DNA of 64,000 bases from NCBI GenBank assembly GCA_021462855.1, contig JAJTXQ010000049.1:88743-152742 (forward strand), read 5' to 3'. The translations under genes and the position numbers were made by a program. The DNA is from Dehalococcoidia bacterium. Its GTDB lineage: Bacteria > Chloroflexota > Dehalococcoidia > DSTF01 > JACRBR01. Within the stretch, counting starts at the first letter, position 1. Every line of letters starts with the position of its first letter. The notes beneath the pieces are model-generated. The model had not been told where the DNA came from. It was given only the letters and a program-made list of their open reading frames with translations, and ran no database searches. Positions 56,433-64,000 of the stretch are shown here, one piece after another.

Positions 56433-57467
56433 ATGGCCGGACCGCGCGTCATCCGCCGCAAGCAGACGCCGGACATGCGCGCGCGTGTGTTTGTGGGCCT
56501 CGCGGTGCTCGCCGCGCTCATCGCCACGGGCACGCTCGGCTACATGGGCATCGAGCAGTGGTCGTTTCTCGACGCGCTGTTCATGACGATCACGACGGTG
56601 ACGACGGTGGGCTACCGCGAGGTGCGTCCGCTCGACACCGAGGGCCGGGTGTTCACGATGTTTCTGGTAGTCTTCGGCGTGGGCACGGCGTTCTACCTGC
56701 TCACGACGTTCGTCGCGCTGGTGATCGAAGGCGACCTCGGCGCGGCGTTTGGGATCACGCGCATGAAGAACCGGATCGAACATCTCCACGGTCACTCTAT
56801 CCTCTGCGGGTACGGGCGCGTGGGCGAGGAGATCGCGCGCGAGTTCGCGGATCGTGGTATCGAGTTCGTCGTGATCGAGAACAACGCGGATGCGGTGGAG
56901 CGCGCGGTCGAGGCGGGGCACATGCTGATCGACGGCGACGCCGCGTCAGACGAGGTGCTGATGTCGGCCGGAGTGATGCGCGCGCGGACGTTGCTTGCGG
57001 CTTCCGACTCGGATTCGGGGAACACGTACATCACGCTGACGGCGAAGGCGCTGAACCCGCGCATCTTCGTCGTGGCGCGCGCCGGCAAGCGGGAGAGCGA
57101 GGCGCGCGTGCTGCGCGCGGGCGCGGACCGCGTGATCTCGCCGTACGCGCTGAGCGGCCGGCGCATGGCGCTGTCGGCGATCCAGCCGAACATCGTCGAC
57201 TTCATCGACACGCTGGCCGTCGGGCGTGATTCCGAGCAGATCCTCGCGGAGATCGAGGTGAGCGAGGATTCGGGTCTGCTCGGGCTGTACATCCGCCACG
57301 TGCTGGAAGGCTCCCGCATGACGATCCTCGGGCTGCAGCGGGCGAGCGGCGACCTGATCGTCGGTCCGCGCGAAGACGTGCGGCTGGAGCAGGGCGACCG
57401 GCTCATGGTCGTAGGTCCCGAGATGGAGTTGTCGCGCGCATGGACAGTGAACAAGGCGGCGCTGTGA
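56433..57467 (+). CDS. Potassium channel with RCK (TrkA-N/C) regulatory domains
   Basis: About 344 residues. Two TM helices (about 17-37, 75-97) flank the pore helix and selectivity filter TTVTTVGYREV, with TVGY as in K+ channels. The cytoplasmic part is a complete RCK: HGHSILCGYGRVGEEIAREFADRGIEFVVIENN and a TrkA-C domain (GLYIRHVLEGSRMTILGLQRASG). It conducts potassium, gated by ligands such as calcium or nucleotides. ATG 56409 is an alternative start. It lies two genes from the TrkA pair, so potassium homeostasis genes are clustered. Confidence 0.9.
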   Translation: MAGPRVIRRKQTPDMRARVFVGLAVLAALIATGTLGYMGIEQWSFLDALFMTITTVTTVGYREVRPLDTEGRVFTMFLVVFGVGTAFYLLTTFVALVIEGDLGAAFGITRMKNRIEHLHGHSILCGYGRVGEEIAREFADRGIEFVVIENNADAVERAVEAGHMLIDGDAASDEVLMSAGVMRARTLLAASDSDSGNTYITLTAKALNPRIFVVARAGKRESEARVLRAGADRVISPYALSGRRMALSAIQPNIVDFIDTLAVGRDSEQILAEIEVSEDSGLLGLYIRHVLEGSRMTILGLQRASGDLIVGPREDVRLEQGDRLMVVGPEMELSRAWTVNKAAL

Positions 57468-58432
57468 CGCTGCGCACGCCGTTGTGCGACCTGCTCGGCA
57501 TCGAGCACCCGATCGGGAGCGCGGGGATGGCGGGCGGCACGGCGGCGGCGCCGCTCGCGGCGGCCGTGTCGAACGCCGGCGGCCTCGGGGGGCTCGGCAG
57601 CGTGACGCGGCAGGGGCCCGACTGGCTGCGCGAGCAGATCCGCGCGACGCGAGCGATCACGGACAAGCCGTTCTCGGTGAACCAGTGGTGTTTCCTGCTC
57701 GACCGCGCGCCGATGTTCCTCGACCCGTGCATCGAAGAGCGCGTGCCGTCGGTCACGCTGAGCTTTGGCGACCCGACGCCGTGGGTGGCGAAGCTGCACG
57801 ATGCGGGCATCCTCGCGTTGTGCCAGGTCCAGACGGTGGCCGGCGCGCGCATCGCGCTCGACGCCGGCGCGGATGCCATCATCGCGCAGGGCGGCGAAGC
57901 CGGCGGACACACCGGCAGCGTCGCGACGATGGCGCTCGTGCCGTCGATCGTCGATATCGCCGGCGATGTGCCGGTGGTCGCGGCGGGCGGCATCGCGGAC
58001 GGGCGCGGGCTGGTGGCGGCGCTCGCGCTTGGCGCGCAGGGGGGGATCATGGGCACGCGCTTTGTCGCGGCGACAGAGGCGACGGCGCCCGCGCACGGGC
58101 ACAAGGAAGCGATTGTTTCATCGAGCGCCGACGACACGGTGTGGACGGACGTGTTCGATATCGTCGACGGGCTGCGCTGGCCGGAGGGCATCTCGGGCCG
58201 GACGATCGCGACGCCGTTCGCGCGCGAGTGGCACGGCCGCGAGTCAGAGCTGCGGCAACAGCGCGACGCGATCCTCGGCGAGTCTACGGTTGCGGGTGAG
58301 GCGCCGGAGCGCGCGCACTCCGCGTACGCCGGCCAGGCGGCGGGCCTCGTGCACGACGTAAGGCCGGCGGGCGAGATCATCAAGGCGATCGTGGCCGAGG
58401 CGGAGTCGGTGCTGGCGCGGCTCGGGCGGTAG
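57464..58432 (+). CDS. Nitronate monooxygenase (NPD-type FMN enzyme)
   Basis: A 322-residue TIM-barrel flavoenzyme: LRTPLCDLLGIEHPIGSAGMAGG, then AGGLGGLGSV, PFSVNQWCFLL, and the FMN site GADAIIAQGGEAGGHTG followed by VPVVAAGGIADGRGLVAALALGAQGGIMGTRF. It oxidises nitroalkanes or, in related members, acts as an enoyl reductase. GTG 57464 overlaps the channel stop (GTGA); ATG 57440 would add eight residues. It is probably translated with the potassium channel gene. Confidence 0.88.
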   Translation: MTLRTPLCDLLGIEHPIGSAGMAGGTAAAPLAAAVSNAGGLGGLGSVTRQGPDWLREQIRATRAITDKPFSVNQWCFLLDRAPMFLDPCIEERVPSVTLSFGDPTPWVAKLHDAGILALCQVQTVAGARIALDAGADAIIAQGGEAGGHTGSVATMALVPSIVDIAGDVPVVAAGGIADGRGLVAALALGAQGGIMGTRFVAATEATAPAHGHKEAIVSSSADDTVWTDVFDIVDGLRWPEGISGRTIATPFAREWHGRESELRQQRDAILGESTVAGEAPERAHSAYAGQAAGLVHDVRPAGEIIKAIVAEAESVLARLGR

Positions 58433-58474
58433 CGCGGGCGCGTCGGCGCAGGGTGGCGAGGCTGCGCCGCGCCG

Positions 58475-61400
58475 CTACTCCGTGAGGCGGCGGTAGAGGG
58501 TGGGCAGGCGCTGCGGCAGTTGCTCGATGTCGGCGACGACCTCGTAGCCCATGTCCTCGCACATCTGGCCGAGGTAGTCGTGGCCTTCCTTGTCGACGGT
58601 GAGCGCGAACGGCGTGATGCCCTTGCGTCGCGCCTCGATCAGCGCCTGCTTGGTGTCGTGGATGGCGTATTCCTTCTCGGTGCGGTCGCGGCCGTAGCCG
58701 TGATCCTGCGGCCGGCCATCGGAGACGAGCATGAGGATCTTGACCTTCGCGTCGTACGAATCGAGCTTGGCGACGGCGTGGCGGATGGCGGGGCCCATGC
58801 GGGTTGAGCGGATCGGCGCCATTTTGTCGATGCGCTTCTTGACCTTCTCCGAGAACTGCTCGGCGAGGTCCTTGATCACGTAGAACTCGACGTTGTCGCG
58901 GCCGTAGCCGCTGAAGCCGTAGATGCCGTAGCTGTCGCCGATCGTCTCGAGCGCTTTGATGAAGAGCACCGTGCTTTCCTTCTCGAGGTCGATGATGCGC
59001 TTGGGCGGCGTCATCGCCTGGGAGGCGCGGCGCTGGGCGAGCCACTGGAAGTACTTGCGGGGGTCGTCGTCGAACTCCTCGTCGTCGGCGTACTGCTTCT
59101 TGCGCTTCTCGATCTCCTCGTCGGTCGAGGCGCTCATGTCGAGCAGGAAGGCGACGGCGACGTCGCGCTCGACCTTGTTGCGGCGCCAGTACACCTTGTC
59201 GGTGTAGGAGTGCCCGGCCTTGCGCTCGATGGCGTAGTCGATGACGGCGTCGAGGTCGAACTCCTCGCCGTCGAGCAGCTTCTTGATCTTGCGGTACAGC
59301 TCGGGCTTGAGAAGCTCGAACTGCTTCCGCGTCTCGCTGACGAGCGCGGCATGGTCGCGCAACGTGTCGTCGAAGAAGTCCTCGGCGCCTTCTTCGAGCG
59401 GGCGCTCCTGGACGCGGCACCAGCCGGGCTTGTAGTCGGCGGCGCGGAAGTCCCACTCGTCGTAGTAGAACGACTTGGGCTCGACGGGCAGGGACTCCTC
59501 GTCGTCGCCCTCCTCTGAGCCGGCTTCGGGCGAGTCCTTGAGCTCCTGCTTCTGGTCGCCGATCGGCGTGCCGGCCTCCTTCTCGAGGTTCGAGAGGAAG
59601 AGCCCGAGCGTCGATGCGAGGTCGCCCTCGGCCATCGCGCCCACGGTGATCTCGACGCTCTTTTCGAGCATCTCCATCAGCTGCTCCTGCGTCAGCGGCG
59701 ACAGGGCTCCGTCCTGCGTGACCTCGCCGTCCTTCATGCGCAGGCGCATGAGGAGTTGCACGAGTTCCGGCTTGAAGTCGCCGCGGAAGTCGACCTGGTC
59801 GGGGCTCTCGTAGTCCATCTCGGCGCCCTGCGGCATGCCAGACTGGTCGTCGCCGTCGCCGGCGGGCTGCGACATCATCATCTGCATCATCTCTTCGGTG
59901 ATGCTTTCCCATTCGGAGGGGTTGATGTCATCGGCGGAGATGTTCGGCACGCCGGCGACGATGTCGTAGAGCTGGATCGTCGTTTCGGCGGCGTCCTCGA
60001 TCGTGGCGCCCTTGTCCTTGATGGCGAAGAGCGTGTCGAGCGCGTTGTGCAGGATCGACCGCAGCGGGCCGGGCCAGATCATCGTGTGCACGCCATCGAG
60101 GCTGGCGCGGATCAGGTTCTCGACGAGCGCCTGCTTGAGCGGCATCTCGTTCGGCAGGCGGCGCTTCTCGAGCTCGTTTTCCTGCGTGCGCGCCCACGCC
60201 TTGCGGATGCCGCCGTACTCGCGCCGGACGAGGGTGTCGATCCGCGTGTCCTCGGCGATGGCGAAGAGGTCGGCTGCGACGTGCCGGTCGTCGAACAGGT
60301 CGAAGAAGCGCTCCATGTCGGTGACGTAGCCGCGCTCCGGCTGTTGCTGCGCGCCCTGCTCGATGCGCTCGCGCTCGCGCTCGTGGCGCGCCGCGGGCAG
60401 AAGGCCGGGTTCGGCGTTCCAGCGGAAGAAGAAGCTGCCGAACTCCAGGTGCGCCGCCTGGTGCGTCGCGAACACCTTGTAGACGGAGAAGTTCTGGTCG
60501 CGCTCGACGAACTCCTCGACGAACTCCGGCAGGAAGACCGTCGTGCCCTCGGTACTCGGGCGCTCCTCGCTCACCCAGCCGATGCCCTTTTCGGCGAGGT
60601 ACGACACGGGGTGGATCGAGACGTTGGTGCCGGTGAGCGCCTTGCAGTACAACCGCAGCACTTCGCCGACGCGCGACAGCTCCACGCGCGATGACAGCTG
60701 CTGCAGTACGAGCTCGCCCTTGCCGGACTCGAGCCGGAAGAACGCCTCGCCGCCCTCCTGCGTGACCGCGAGGATGTTCTGCCCCGCCTTGTGCCACGAC
60801 GCCAGCTCGGTGATGCGGATGCGCTTCAGCACCTCGGGCGCGCTCTTGAGGAACTCCATCGCGGCGACGGGGGAGGCGGCCGCCAGCTCCTCGGCCATCG
60901 CGAGCAGGTCGTGGTGCGATGCCTGGGGGACGGCGCCGAGCGCCATCGCGCCCTCCGCGAACAACGGATAGGCGTGCCGGCCGCTGCGCCGCGCGACGTT
61001 GGCGCTGAGCTGCAGGAAGCGCCCGCGCGCGCCGGCGTCGATCGGGTTGAGCAGGTTCGGCGCCCGCTCGAAGCAGATGCGGACATCGGCCCACGAGGCC
61101 TCGCCGACGGCGGTGGCGAGCGTGAGGAACGGCGCACGGTCGGCGCGCGTGAGCGCGCTGAACACGGCGGGCGCGGCATCGAGGCAGGCGGAGGCAAGCT
61201 CGTACGAGCGCTCGGCGACGCTCTCGACGAGCGCGACGAGCCGCGCCAACTCGCCAAGCGTGAGCGACGGGAGCAGCCCCGGCCCGGCGGTGAAGTACGC
61301 CGACGCGAGCGAGATGGACTTCCAGTGCCCCTTGTACAGGCGCTGGCCGAGGGCGGCCCACTCGGTCAGCCCGTTCTCGTCGAGGTACTTGGCGCTCGCG

Positions 61401-61723
61401 GGGCTGGCGCGCAGGAATGCGCCGGCGACGACGGAGGAGTGTTCGGCAAGGCCGCGGCCGGCGTGCGCCCAGTGCCGGAACCCGGCCGACGTGACGGTGC
61501 GCATGACATCGCCCGAGACGCGGAAGTAGTCGATCGCCGCTTCCCATGAGCGCAGGGAGTGGCCGGCGAGTTCCACGCCCTCCTCGGCCCAGGCGCGGAA
61601 GTCGGCCTCGGGCAGGACGGGGCGCAGCTCGGCGCTGGCGCGCTGCCACTCGGCCGCGAGCGCGGGCGAATGCGCCTCGAGCTTGCGCTCGATGTCATCG
61701 AGGAACTGCTGGTCGATGGCCAC
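58475..61723 (-). CDS. NorD/CbbO-like von Willebrand A protein with helical-repeat N-terminus
   Basis: A 1082-residue protein. Residues about 20-400 consist of roughly eight helical repeats of 36-40 residues (pattern W/F-x5-G-x2-LA-x2-S-x4-A-x3-FL-x2-SP), next a NorD-like core with HQAAHLEFGSFFFRW, which resembles an HExxH zincin motif with Gln for Glu. The C-terminus is a VWA domain with MIDAS DMSAST and VSDGRPQDHG. NorD/CbbO partner MoxR ATPases to activate oxidoreductases or Rubisco; no MoxR gene is in the window. GTG 61723 is chosen because TATACT ends five bases in front; the track ORF runs on into recO sequence. Confidence 0.82.
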   Translation of the reverse strand: MAIDQQFLDDIERKLEAHSPALAAEWQRASAELRPVLPEADFRAWAEEGVELAGHSLRSWEAAIDYFRVSGDVMRTVTSAGFRHWAHAGRGLAEHSSVVAGAFLRASPASAKYLDENGLTEWAALGQRLYKGHWKSISLASAYFTAGPGLLPSLTLGELARLVALVESVAERSYELASACLDAAPAVFSALTRADRAPFLTLATAVGEASWADVRICFERAPNLLNPIDAGARGRFLQLSANVARRSGRHAYPLFAEGAMALGAVPQASHHDLLAMAEELAAASPVAAMEFLKSAPEVLKRIRITELASWHKAGQNILAVTQEGGEAFFRLESGKGELVLQQLSSRVELSRVGEVLRLYCKALTGTNVSIHPVSYLAEKGIGWVSEERPSTEGTTVFLPEFVEEFVERDQNFSVYKVFATHQAAHLEFGSFFFRWNAEPGLLPAARHERERERIEQGAQQQPERGYVTDMERFFDLFDDRHVAADLFAIAEDTRIDTLVRREYGGIRKAWARTQENELEKRRLPNEMPLKQALVENLIRASLDGVHTMIWPGPLRSILHNALDTLFAIKDKGATIEDAAETTIQLYDIVAGVPNISADDINPSEWESITEEMMQMMMSQPAGDGDDQSGMPQGAEMDYESPDQVDFRGDFKPELVQLLMRLRMKDGEVTQDGALSPLTQEQLMEMLEKSVEITVGAMAEGDLASTLGLFLSNLEKEAGTPIGDQKQELKDSPEAGSEEGDDEESLPVEPKSFYYDEWDFRAADYKPGWCRVQERPLEEGAEDFFDDTLRDHAALVSETRKQFELLKPELYRKIKKLLDGEEFDLDAVIDYAIERKAGHSYTDKVYWRRNKVERDVAVAFLLDMSASTDEEIEKRKKQYADDEEFDDDPRKYFQWLAQRRASQAMTPPKRIIDLEKESTVLFIKALETIGDSYGIYGFSGYGRDNVEFYVIKDLAEQFSEKVKKRIDKMAPIRSTRMGPAIRHAVAKLDSYDAKVKILMLVSDGRPQDHGYGRDRTEKEYAIHDTKQALIEARRKGITPFALTVDKEGHDYLGQMCEDMGYEVVADIEQLPQRLPTLYRRLTE

Positions 61724-61728
61724 GCCGA

Positions 61729-61734
61729 AGTATA
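61729..61734 (-). promoter_or_regulatory. -10 element of a probable leaderless VWA-protein transcript
   Basis: TATACT on the minus strand ends five bases before the GTG at 61723. Confidence 0.45.
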
Positions 61735-61777
61735 TCTGGCGGCAGCGTACGCGCCCGGCGCCGCCCGGGCGGTCTGT

Positions 61778-61783
61778 TACGAT
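61778..61783 (+). promoter_or_regulatory. -10 element of a probable leaderless recO transcript
   Basis: TACGAT ends six bases before ATG 61790; no Shine-Dalgarno. Confidence 0.45.
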
Positions 61784-61789
61784 CACCGT

Positions 61790-62626
61790 ATGGGACAGGC
61801 GCCACGCGTGTACAAGACGCCGGCGATCGTGCTGCGCAGCCGGAAGATCGGCGACACCGACAAGGTGCTGACGCTGTACGCCGCGAACCTCGGCAAGATC
61901 GAGGCGGTGGCGAAGGGCGTGCGGAAGGCAAAGAGCCGCCTCGCCGGGCACGTCGAGCCGATGACGCATGCGACGTTCATGCTCGCGAAGGGCAAGTCGC
62001 TCGACGTGGTGACGCAGGTCGAGACGATCGAGCCGTTCGCGGCGCTGCGCGACGACCTCGACCGGCTGAGCCGGGCGGTGTACGTCTGCGAGCTCCTCGA
62101 CCGGTTCGTCGAGCCGCACGCGGACAACTTCGGGCTGTACCGGCTGCTGCTCGCCACGCTCCGCCGCATCGCCGAGCGGGAGGATGTCGACACGCCGGTG
62201 CGCTTTTTCGAAATGGCGCTGCTGGACGCGCTGGGCTACCGCCCCGAGCTGGAGGAGTGCGTCGCCTGCCGCACGAAGCTGGCGCCGGTGCTGAACTACT
62301 GGACCGCGGCCGGCGGCGGCGTCGTCTGCCCGGCGTGCCGCCGCGACGAGATGGCCGTCCGGCCGATCTCGGCGAACGCGGTGAAGCTGCTGCGGCTGCA
62401 CCTGCACGGGCGATTCTCCGACGTGTCGCGCGTGCGGGTGGACGCCGAGCTGGCGCTGGAGCTCGAGCGTGCGCTTGGCGAGTACGTGCGCTGGGTGCTC
62501 GAACGGGACGTGCGTTCGGCGGCCTTCATCGACGCGGTGCGGCGCCGCCGCGGTGTCGCGCATGGCATTGAGCCGCGCGATGTCGGATACACTGGCGCGG
62601 CGACAGCAGCGAACGCGGAGGACTGA
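61790..62626 (+). CDS. recO: DNA repair protein RecO
   Basis: A 278-residue RecO. N-terminal OB fold (YKTPAIVLRSRKIGDTDKVLTLYAANLGKIEAVAKGVRKAKSRLAGHVEPMTHATFML), helical middle and a zinc site from LEECVACRTK and VVCPACRRDE. It loads RecA at gaps with RecR. The start ATG 61790 is set by the conserved N-terminus and the -10 spacing. Its TGA overlaps the next gene (TGATG). Confidence 0.93.
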   Translation: MGQAPRVYKTPAIVLRSRKIGDTDKVLTLYAANLGKIEAVAKGVRKAKSRLAGHVEPMTHATFMLAKGKSLDVVTQVETIEPFAALRDDLDRLSRAVYVCELLDRFVEPHADNFGLYRLLLATLRRIAEREDVDTPVRFFEMALLDALGYRPELEECVACRTKLAPVLNYWTAAGGGVVCPACRRDEMAVRPISANAVKLLRLHLHGRFSDVSRVRVDAELALELERALGEYVRWVLERDVRSAAFIDAVRRRRGVAHGIEPRDVGYTGAATAANAED

Positions 62627-63045
62627 TGCCGGTCTACGAGTACTACTGCAAGCGATGCGACGGCGTGTTCGAGACGATCCGCCCGGTGCGCGAGGCATCG
62701 GAGCCGGCGCCGTGCCCGGTGTGCGCGCGCAAGGCGCAGCGCATCCCGCCGACGTCGTTCTCGGCGTTCACGATGCGCGAGGGCTATCCGCGGGCGATCC
62801 CCGACCGCGGCACCTATTACCACCTGGGCAAGGAAGTGAAGCGCCCGATCACCGGCGCGTTCAAGATGAATGAGCATCCGGAGCTCTACAAGCCGGCGCC
62901 GCCGCGCCAGAAGTCGAAGGGCGAGATCGAGGTCGAGCAGGACAAGGCGCGGGTCGAGCAGAAGGAGATCCGGCGCAAGCGGAAGGACGGAGAGCCCATC
63001 CACCGCTCCGGCGGAAAGCAACTCGGGCCGAAACTGACCGACTAA
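62626..63045 (+). CDS. FmdB-family zinc-ribbon protein
   Basis: A 139-residue protein. N-terminal zinc ribbon YEYYCKRCDGVFETIR ... APCPVCARKAQRI, the FmdB-type (CxxC ... CxxC) regulatory signature. The rest is basic and charged (EQKEIRRKRKDGEPIHRSGGKQ), not typical of the short 70-90-residue members. Function is unknown; FmdB was named as a putative regulator of formamidase. Coupled to recO by TGATG; GGAGG lies at its start. Confidence 0.87.
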   Translation: MPVYEYYCKRCDGVFETIRPVREASEPAPCPVCARKAQRIPPTSFSAFTMREGYPRAIPDRGTYYHLGKEVKRPITGAFKMNEHPELYKPAPPRQKSKGEIEVEQDKARVEQKEIRRKRKDGEPIHRSGGKQLGPKLTD

Positions 63046-63992
63046 TCGAGCTGGCAGTCCTCGGGGCGGAGGTCCGGGCGGAGCGCGCTGAAGATCGGGA
63101 AGCGCAGGAAGCCGTCGCGCGACCATTCGCTGAAGCGCACATGGCAGACCAGGGATGGCTCGACCCAGTAGATGAGCCGCGCAATTGGCGGGGGGTCGTT
63201 GAACGCTGGCGCGTCGACGACGCCGGGTTCGAGCAGCGACACGAGGGCGCGCGCCTCGACATCGTTCAGGCCGCCGCTGACGGCGCCGACGTATTCGAAG
63301 CGGCCGTCCTCGTAGCCGCCGAGCAGGAGCTGGCTGAACGGCTCGCCGCGCCGCCGCGCGCCGCCGAACGTGTACCCGCCGACGACGAAGTCACCGCTCT
63401 GCAGCGCGCGTACCTCGAGCCACGCCTTCGAGCGCTCGCCGGGCGTGTACATGCTCGTCTTCTCTTTCGCGACGACGCCCTCGAGCCGCCGCGCGACGAC
63501 GGCTTCGAAGAACGCGATGCCCTCGTCATCGACAAAGTCGACGGCGGAGAGCTCGGCCGACGCGCGCACGACGTTGTGAAGCGCGTTCTTCCGCTGCCAG
63601 AGCGGCCGGTCAGACATCGGCCGCCCGTCGAGCCAGAGCAGGTCGAAGGCCTGGTACGACAGCTGGCCGGCGACCTTGCGCGGCTTGAGCAGGTCTTCCG
63701 GCGGGCGGTCGCGCTCCAGGAGGGCATGGAGCCGCGGGCGCAGCGCGTCGAACTCCGGCTGGCCCTCGGCGCCGAGCACGACGACCTCGCCATCGAGGAT
63801 CGCCTCGCGCGCGGTGATGAGGCCGGGCAAGTGGTTCAGTTCCGGGATGTGCGGCGCGAGGTCGACGCCGTTGCGCGCGACGAGGCGCAGGTGCCCGTCG
63901 CGGATGTGCGCCATGGCGCGCAGCCCGCCCCACATGAGTTCGAAGATATGGTCGGGCGAGTCAAACGGCTGCCTGCCGGCGGTGGCCAGCAT
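63042..63992 (-). CDS. ATP-dependent DNA ligase-like protein lacking the catalytic lysine; may extend beyond the window
   Basis: At least 316 residues of an LigD/LigC-type adenylation and OB domain. Start MLATAGRQPFDSPDHIFE, then LMWGGLRAMAH where motif I normally reads K-x-D-G: here Met20 and Gly22 replace the nucleophile Lys and the Asp. Motif III is intact (AILDGEVVVLG), as is LEGVVAKEK (motif IV), but motif V reads WLEVR instead of WLKIK. An OB fold follows (GDFVVGGYTFGGAR). It can hardly form the AMP-lysine intermediate. ATG 63992 is the track start; the frame is open upstream (AP before Met), so the true start may lie outside. Confidence 0.75.
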   Translation of the reverse strand: MLATAGRQPFDSPDHIFELMWGGLRAMAHIRDGHLRLVARNGVDLAPHIPELNHLPGLITAREAILDGEVVVLGAEGQPEFDALRPRLHALLERDRPPEDLLKPRKVAGQLSYQAFDLLWLDGRPMSDRPLWQRKNALHNVVRASAELSAVDFVDDEGIAFFEAVVARRLEGVVAKEKTSMYTPGERSKAWLEVRALQSGDFVVGGYTFGGARRRGEPFSQLLLGGYEDGRFEYVGAVSGGLNDVEARALVSLLEPGVVDAPAFNDPPPIARLIYWVEPSLVCHVRFSEWSRDGFLRFPIFSALRPDLRPEDCQLD

Positions 63993-64000
63993 CGGCGCGA

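Noticed and set aside
61724-62698. N-terminal 325 codons of the 1407-aa ORF
   Set aside because: Antisense to recO; homologous sequence begins only at the GTG at 61723.
1-64000. tRNA, rRNA, CRISPR, insertion sequence, phage or integron
   Set aside because: No cloverleaf T-arm signatures, repeat-spacer arrays, transposase or integrase motifs were seen by reading; a tRNAscan-SE or CRISPR-finder run would settle it.

Overview
The window is a compact, very GC-rich (roughly 70 % by eye) bacterial chromosome segment with about 65 protein genes and almost no non-coding space. No rRNA, tRNA, CRISPR array, insertion sequence or phage gene was found. Gene content suggests Chloroflexota, perhaps Dehalococcoidia: tandem DUF4389 membrane proteins, two LCP-family proteins, a GerW-family protein, an F420-type luciferase-like oxidoreductase, CaiB/BaiF CoA-transferase, an EF-G-like second GTPase and an unusual DnaB/DnaD/DnaC cassette. 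This placement rests on recognition of families, not on a tree.

Layout. 1-1.9 kb: end of a Bcp-type peroxiredoxin, a small zinc-ribbon protein, a GerW operon and a secreted protein. 2-4.2 kb: OmpR-type response regulator and histidine kinase. 4.2-13.1 kb: M3 oligopeptidase, tandem nitrilase, RDD and other membrane proteins, DinB, a phosphodiesterase, a flippase-like UPF0104 protein and a methyltransferase. 13.2-20.1 kb: two glycosyltransferases, a TreZ-like trehalohydrolase and two alkaline-phosphatase-superfamily hydrolases. 20.2-28.3 kb: 5'-3' exonuclease, DUF4389 proteins, SRPBCC, an orphan lipoprotein binding protein, methyltransferase, EthD, LLM oxidoreductase and CoA-transferase. 28.5-36 kb: sugar-phosphate isomerase, LCP protein, three tandem NTF2-like paralogs, EF-G-like GTPase and ABC-F ATPase. 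36.2-41.2 kb: rplI, a 64-aa gene, dnaB, a DnaD-like gene, a double DnaC-like loader and a patatin. 41.3-50 kb: NTase/methyltransferase/SDR-like trio, purL, metallo-hydrolase, TPR protein, C26 amidotransferase and a second LCP protein. 50-58.4 kb: ispF, cysE-cysS with a cysteine-codon leader ORF, stress and TrkA proteins, pheA, an EamA transporter, a potassium channel and nitronate monooxygenase. 58.4-64 kb: NorD-like VWA protein, recO, FmdB and a ligase-like protein lacking its nucleophile.

How it is organised. Genes are tightly packed: same-strand neighbours often overlap at ATGA, GTGA, TTGA or TGATG, and several convergent pairs share a single CTAG as both stop codons. A recurring signal is a -10-like TAnnnT hexamer ending 5 to 8 bases before a start codon with no Shine-Dalgarno, so many mRNAs (purL, recO, ispF, treZ and others) look leaderless.

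Most promising observations: (1) a 29-codon leader ORF with three Cys codons near its end, overlapping a strong hairpin just upstream of cysE-cysS, a candidate cysteine-sensing attenuator; (2) a DNA-ligase-like protein whose catalytic lysine is methionine; (3) a helicase loader made of two DnaC-like AAA+ modules; (4) a DUF4389 reading frame interrupted by one TAG with no canonical restart codon; (5) an orphan NorD-like VWA protein with a long helical-repeat N-terminus and an HQAAH motif.
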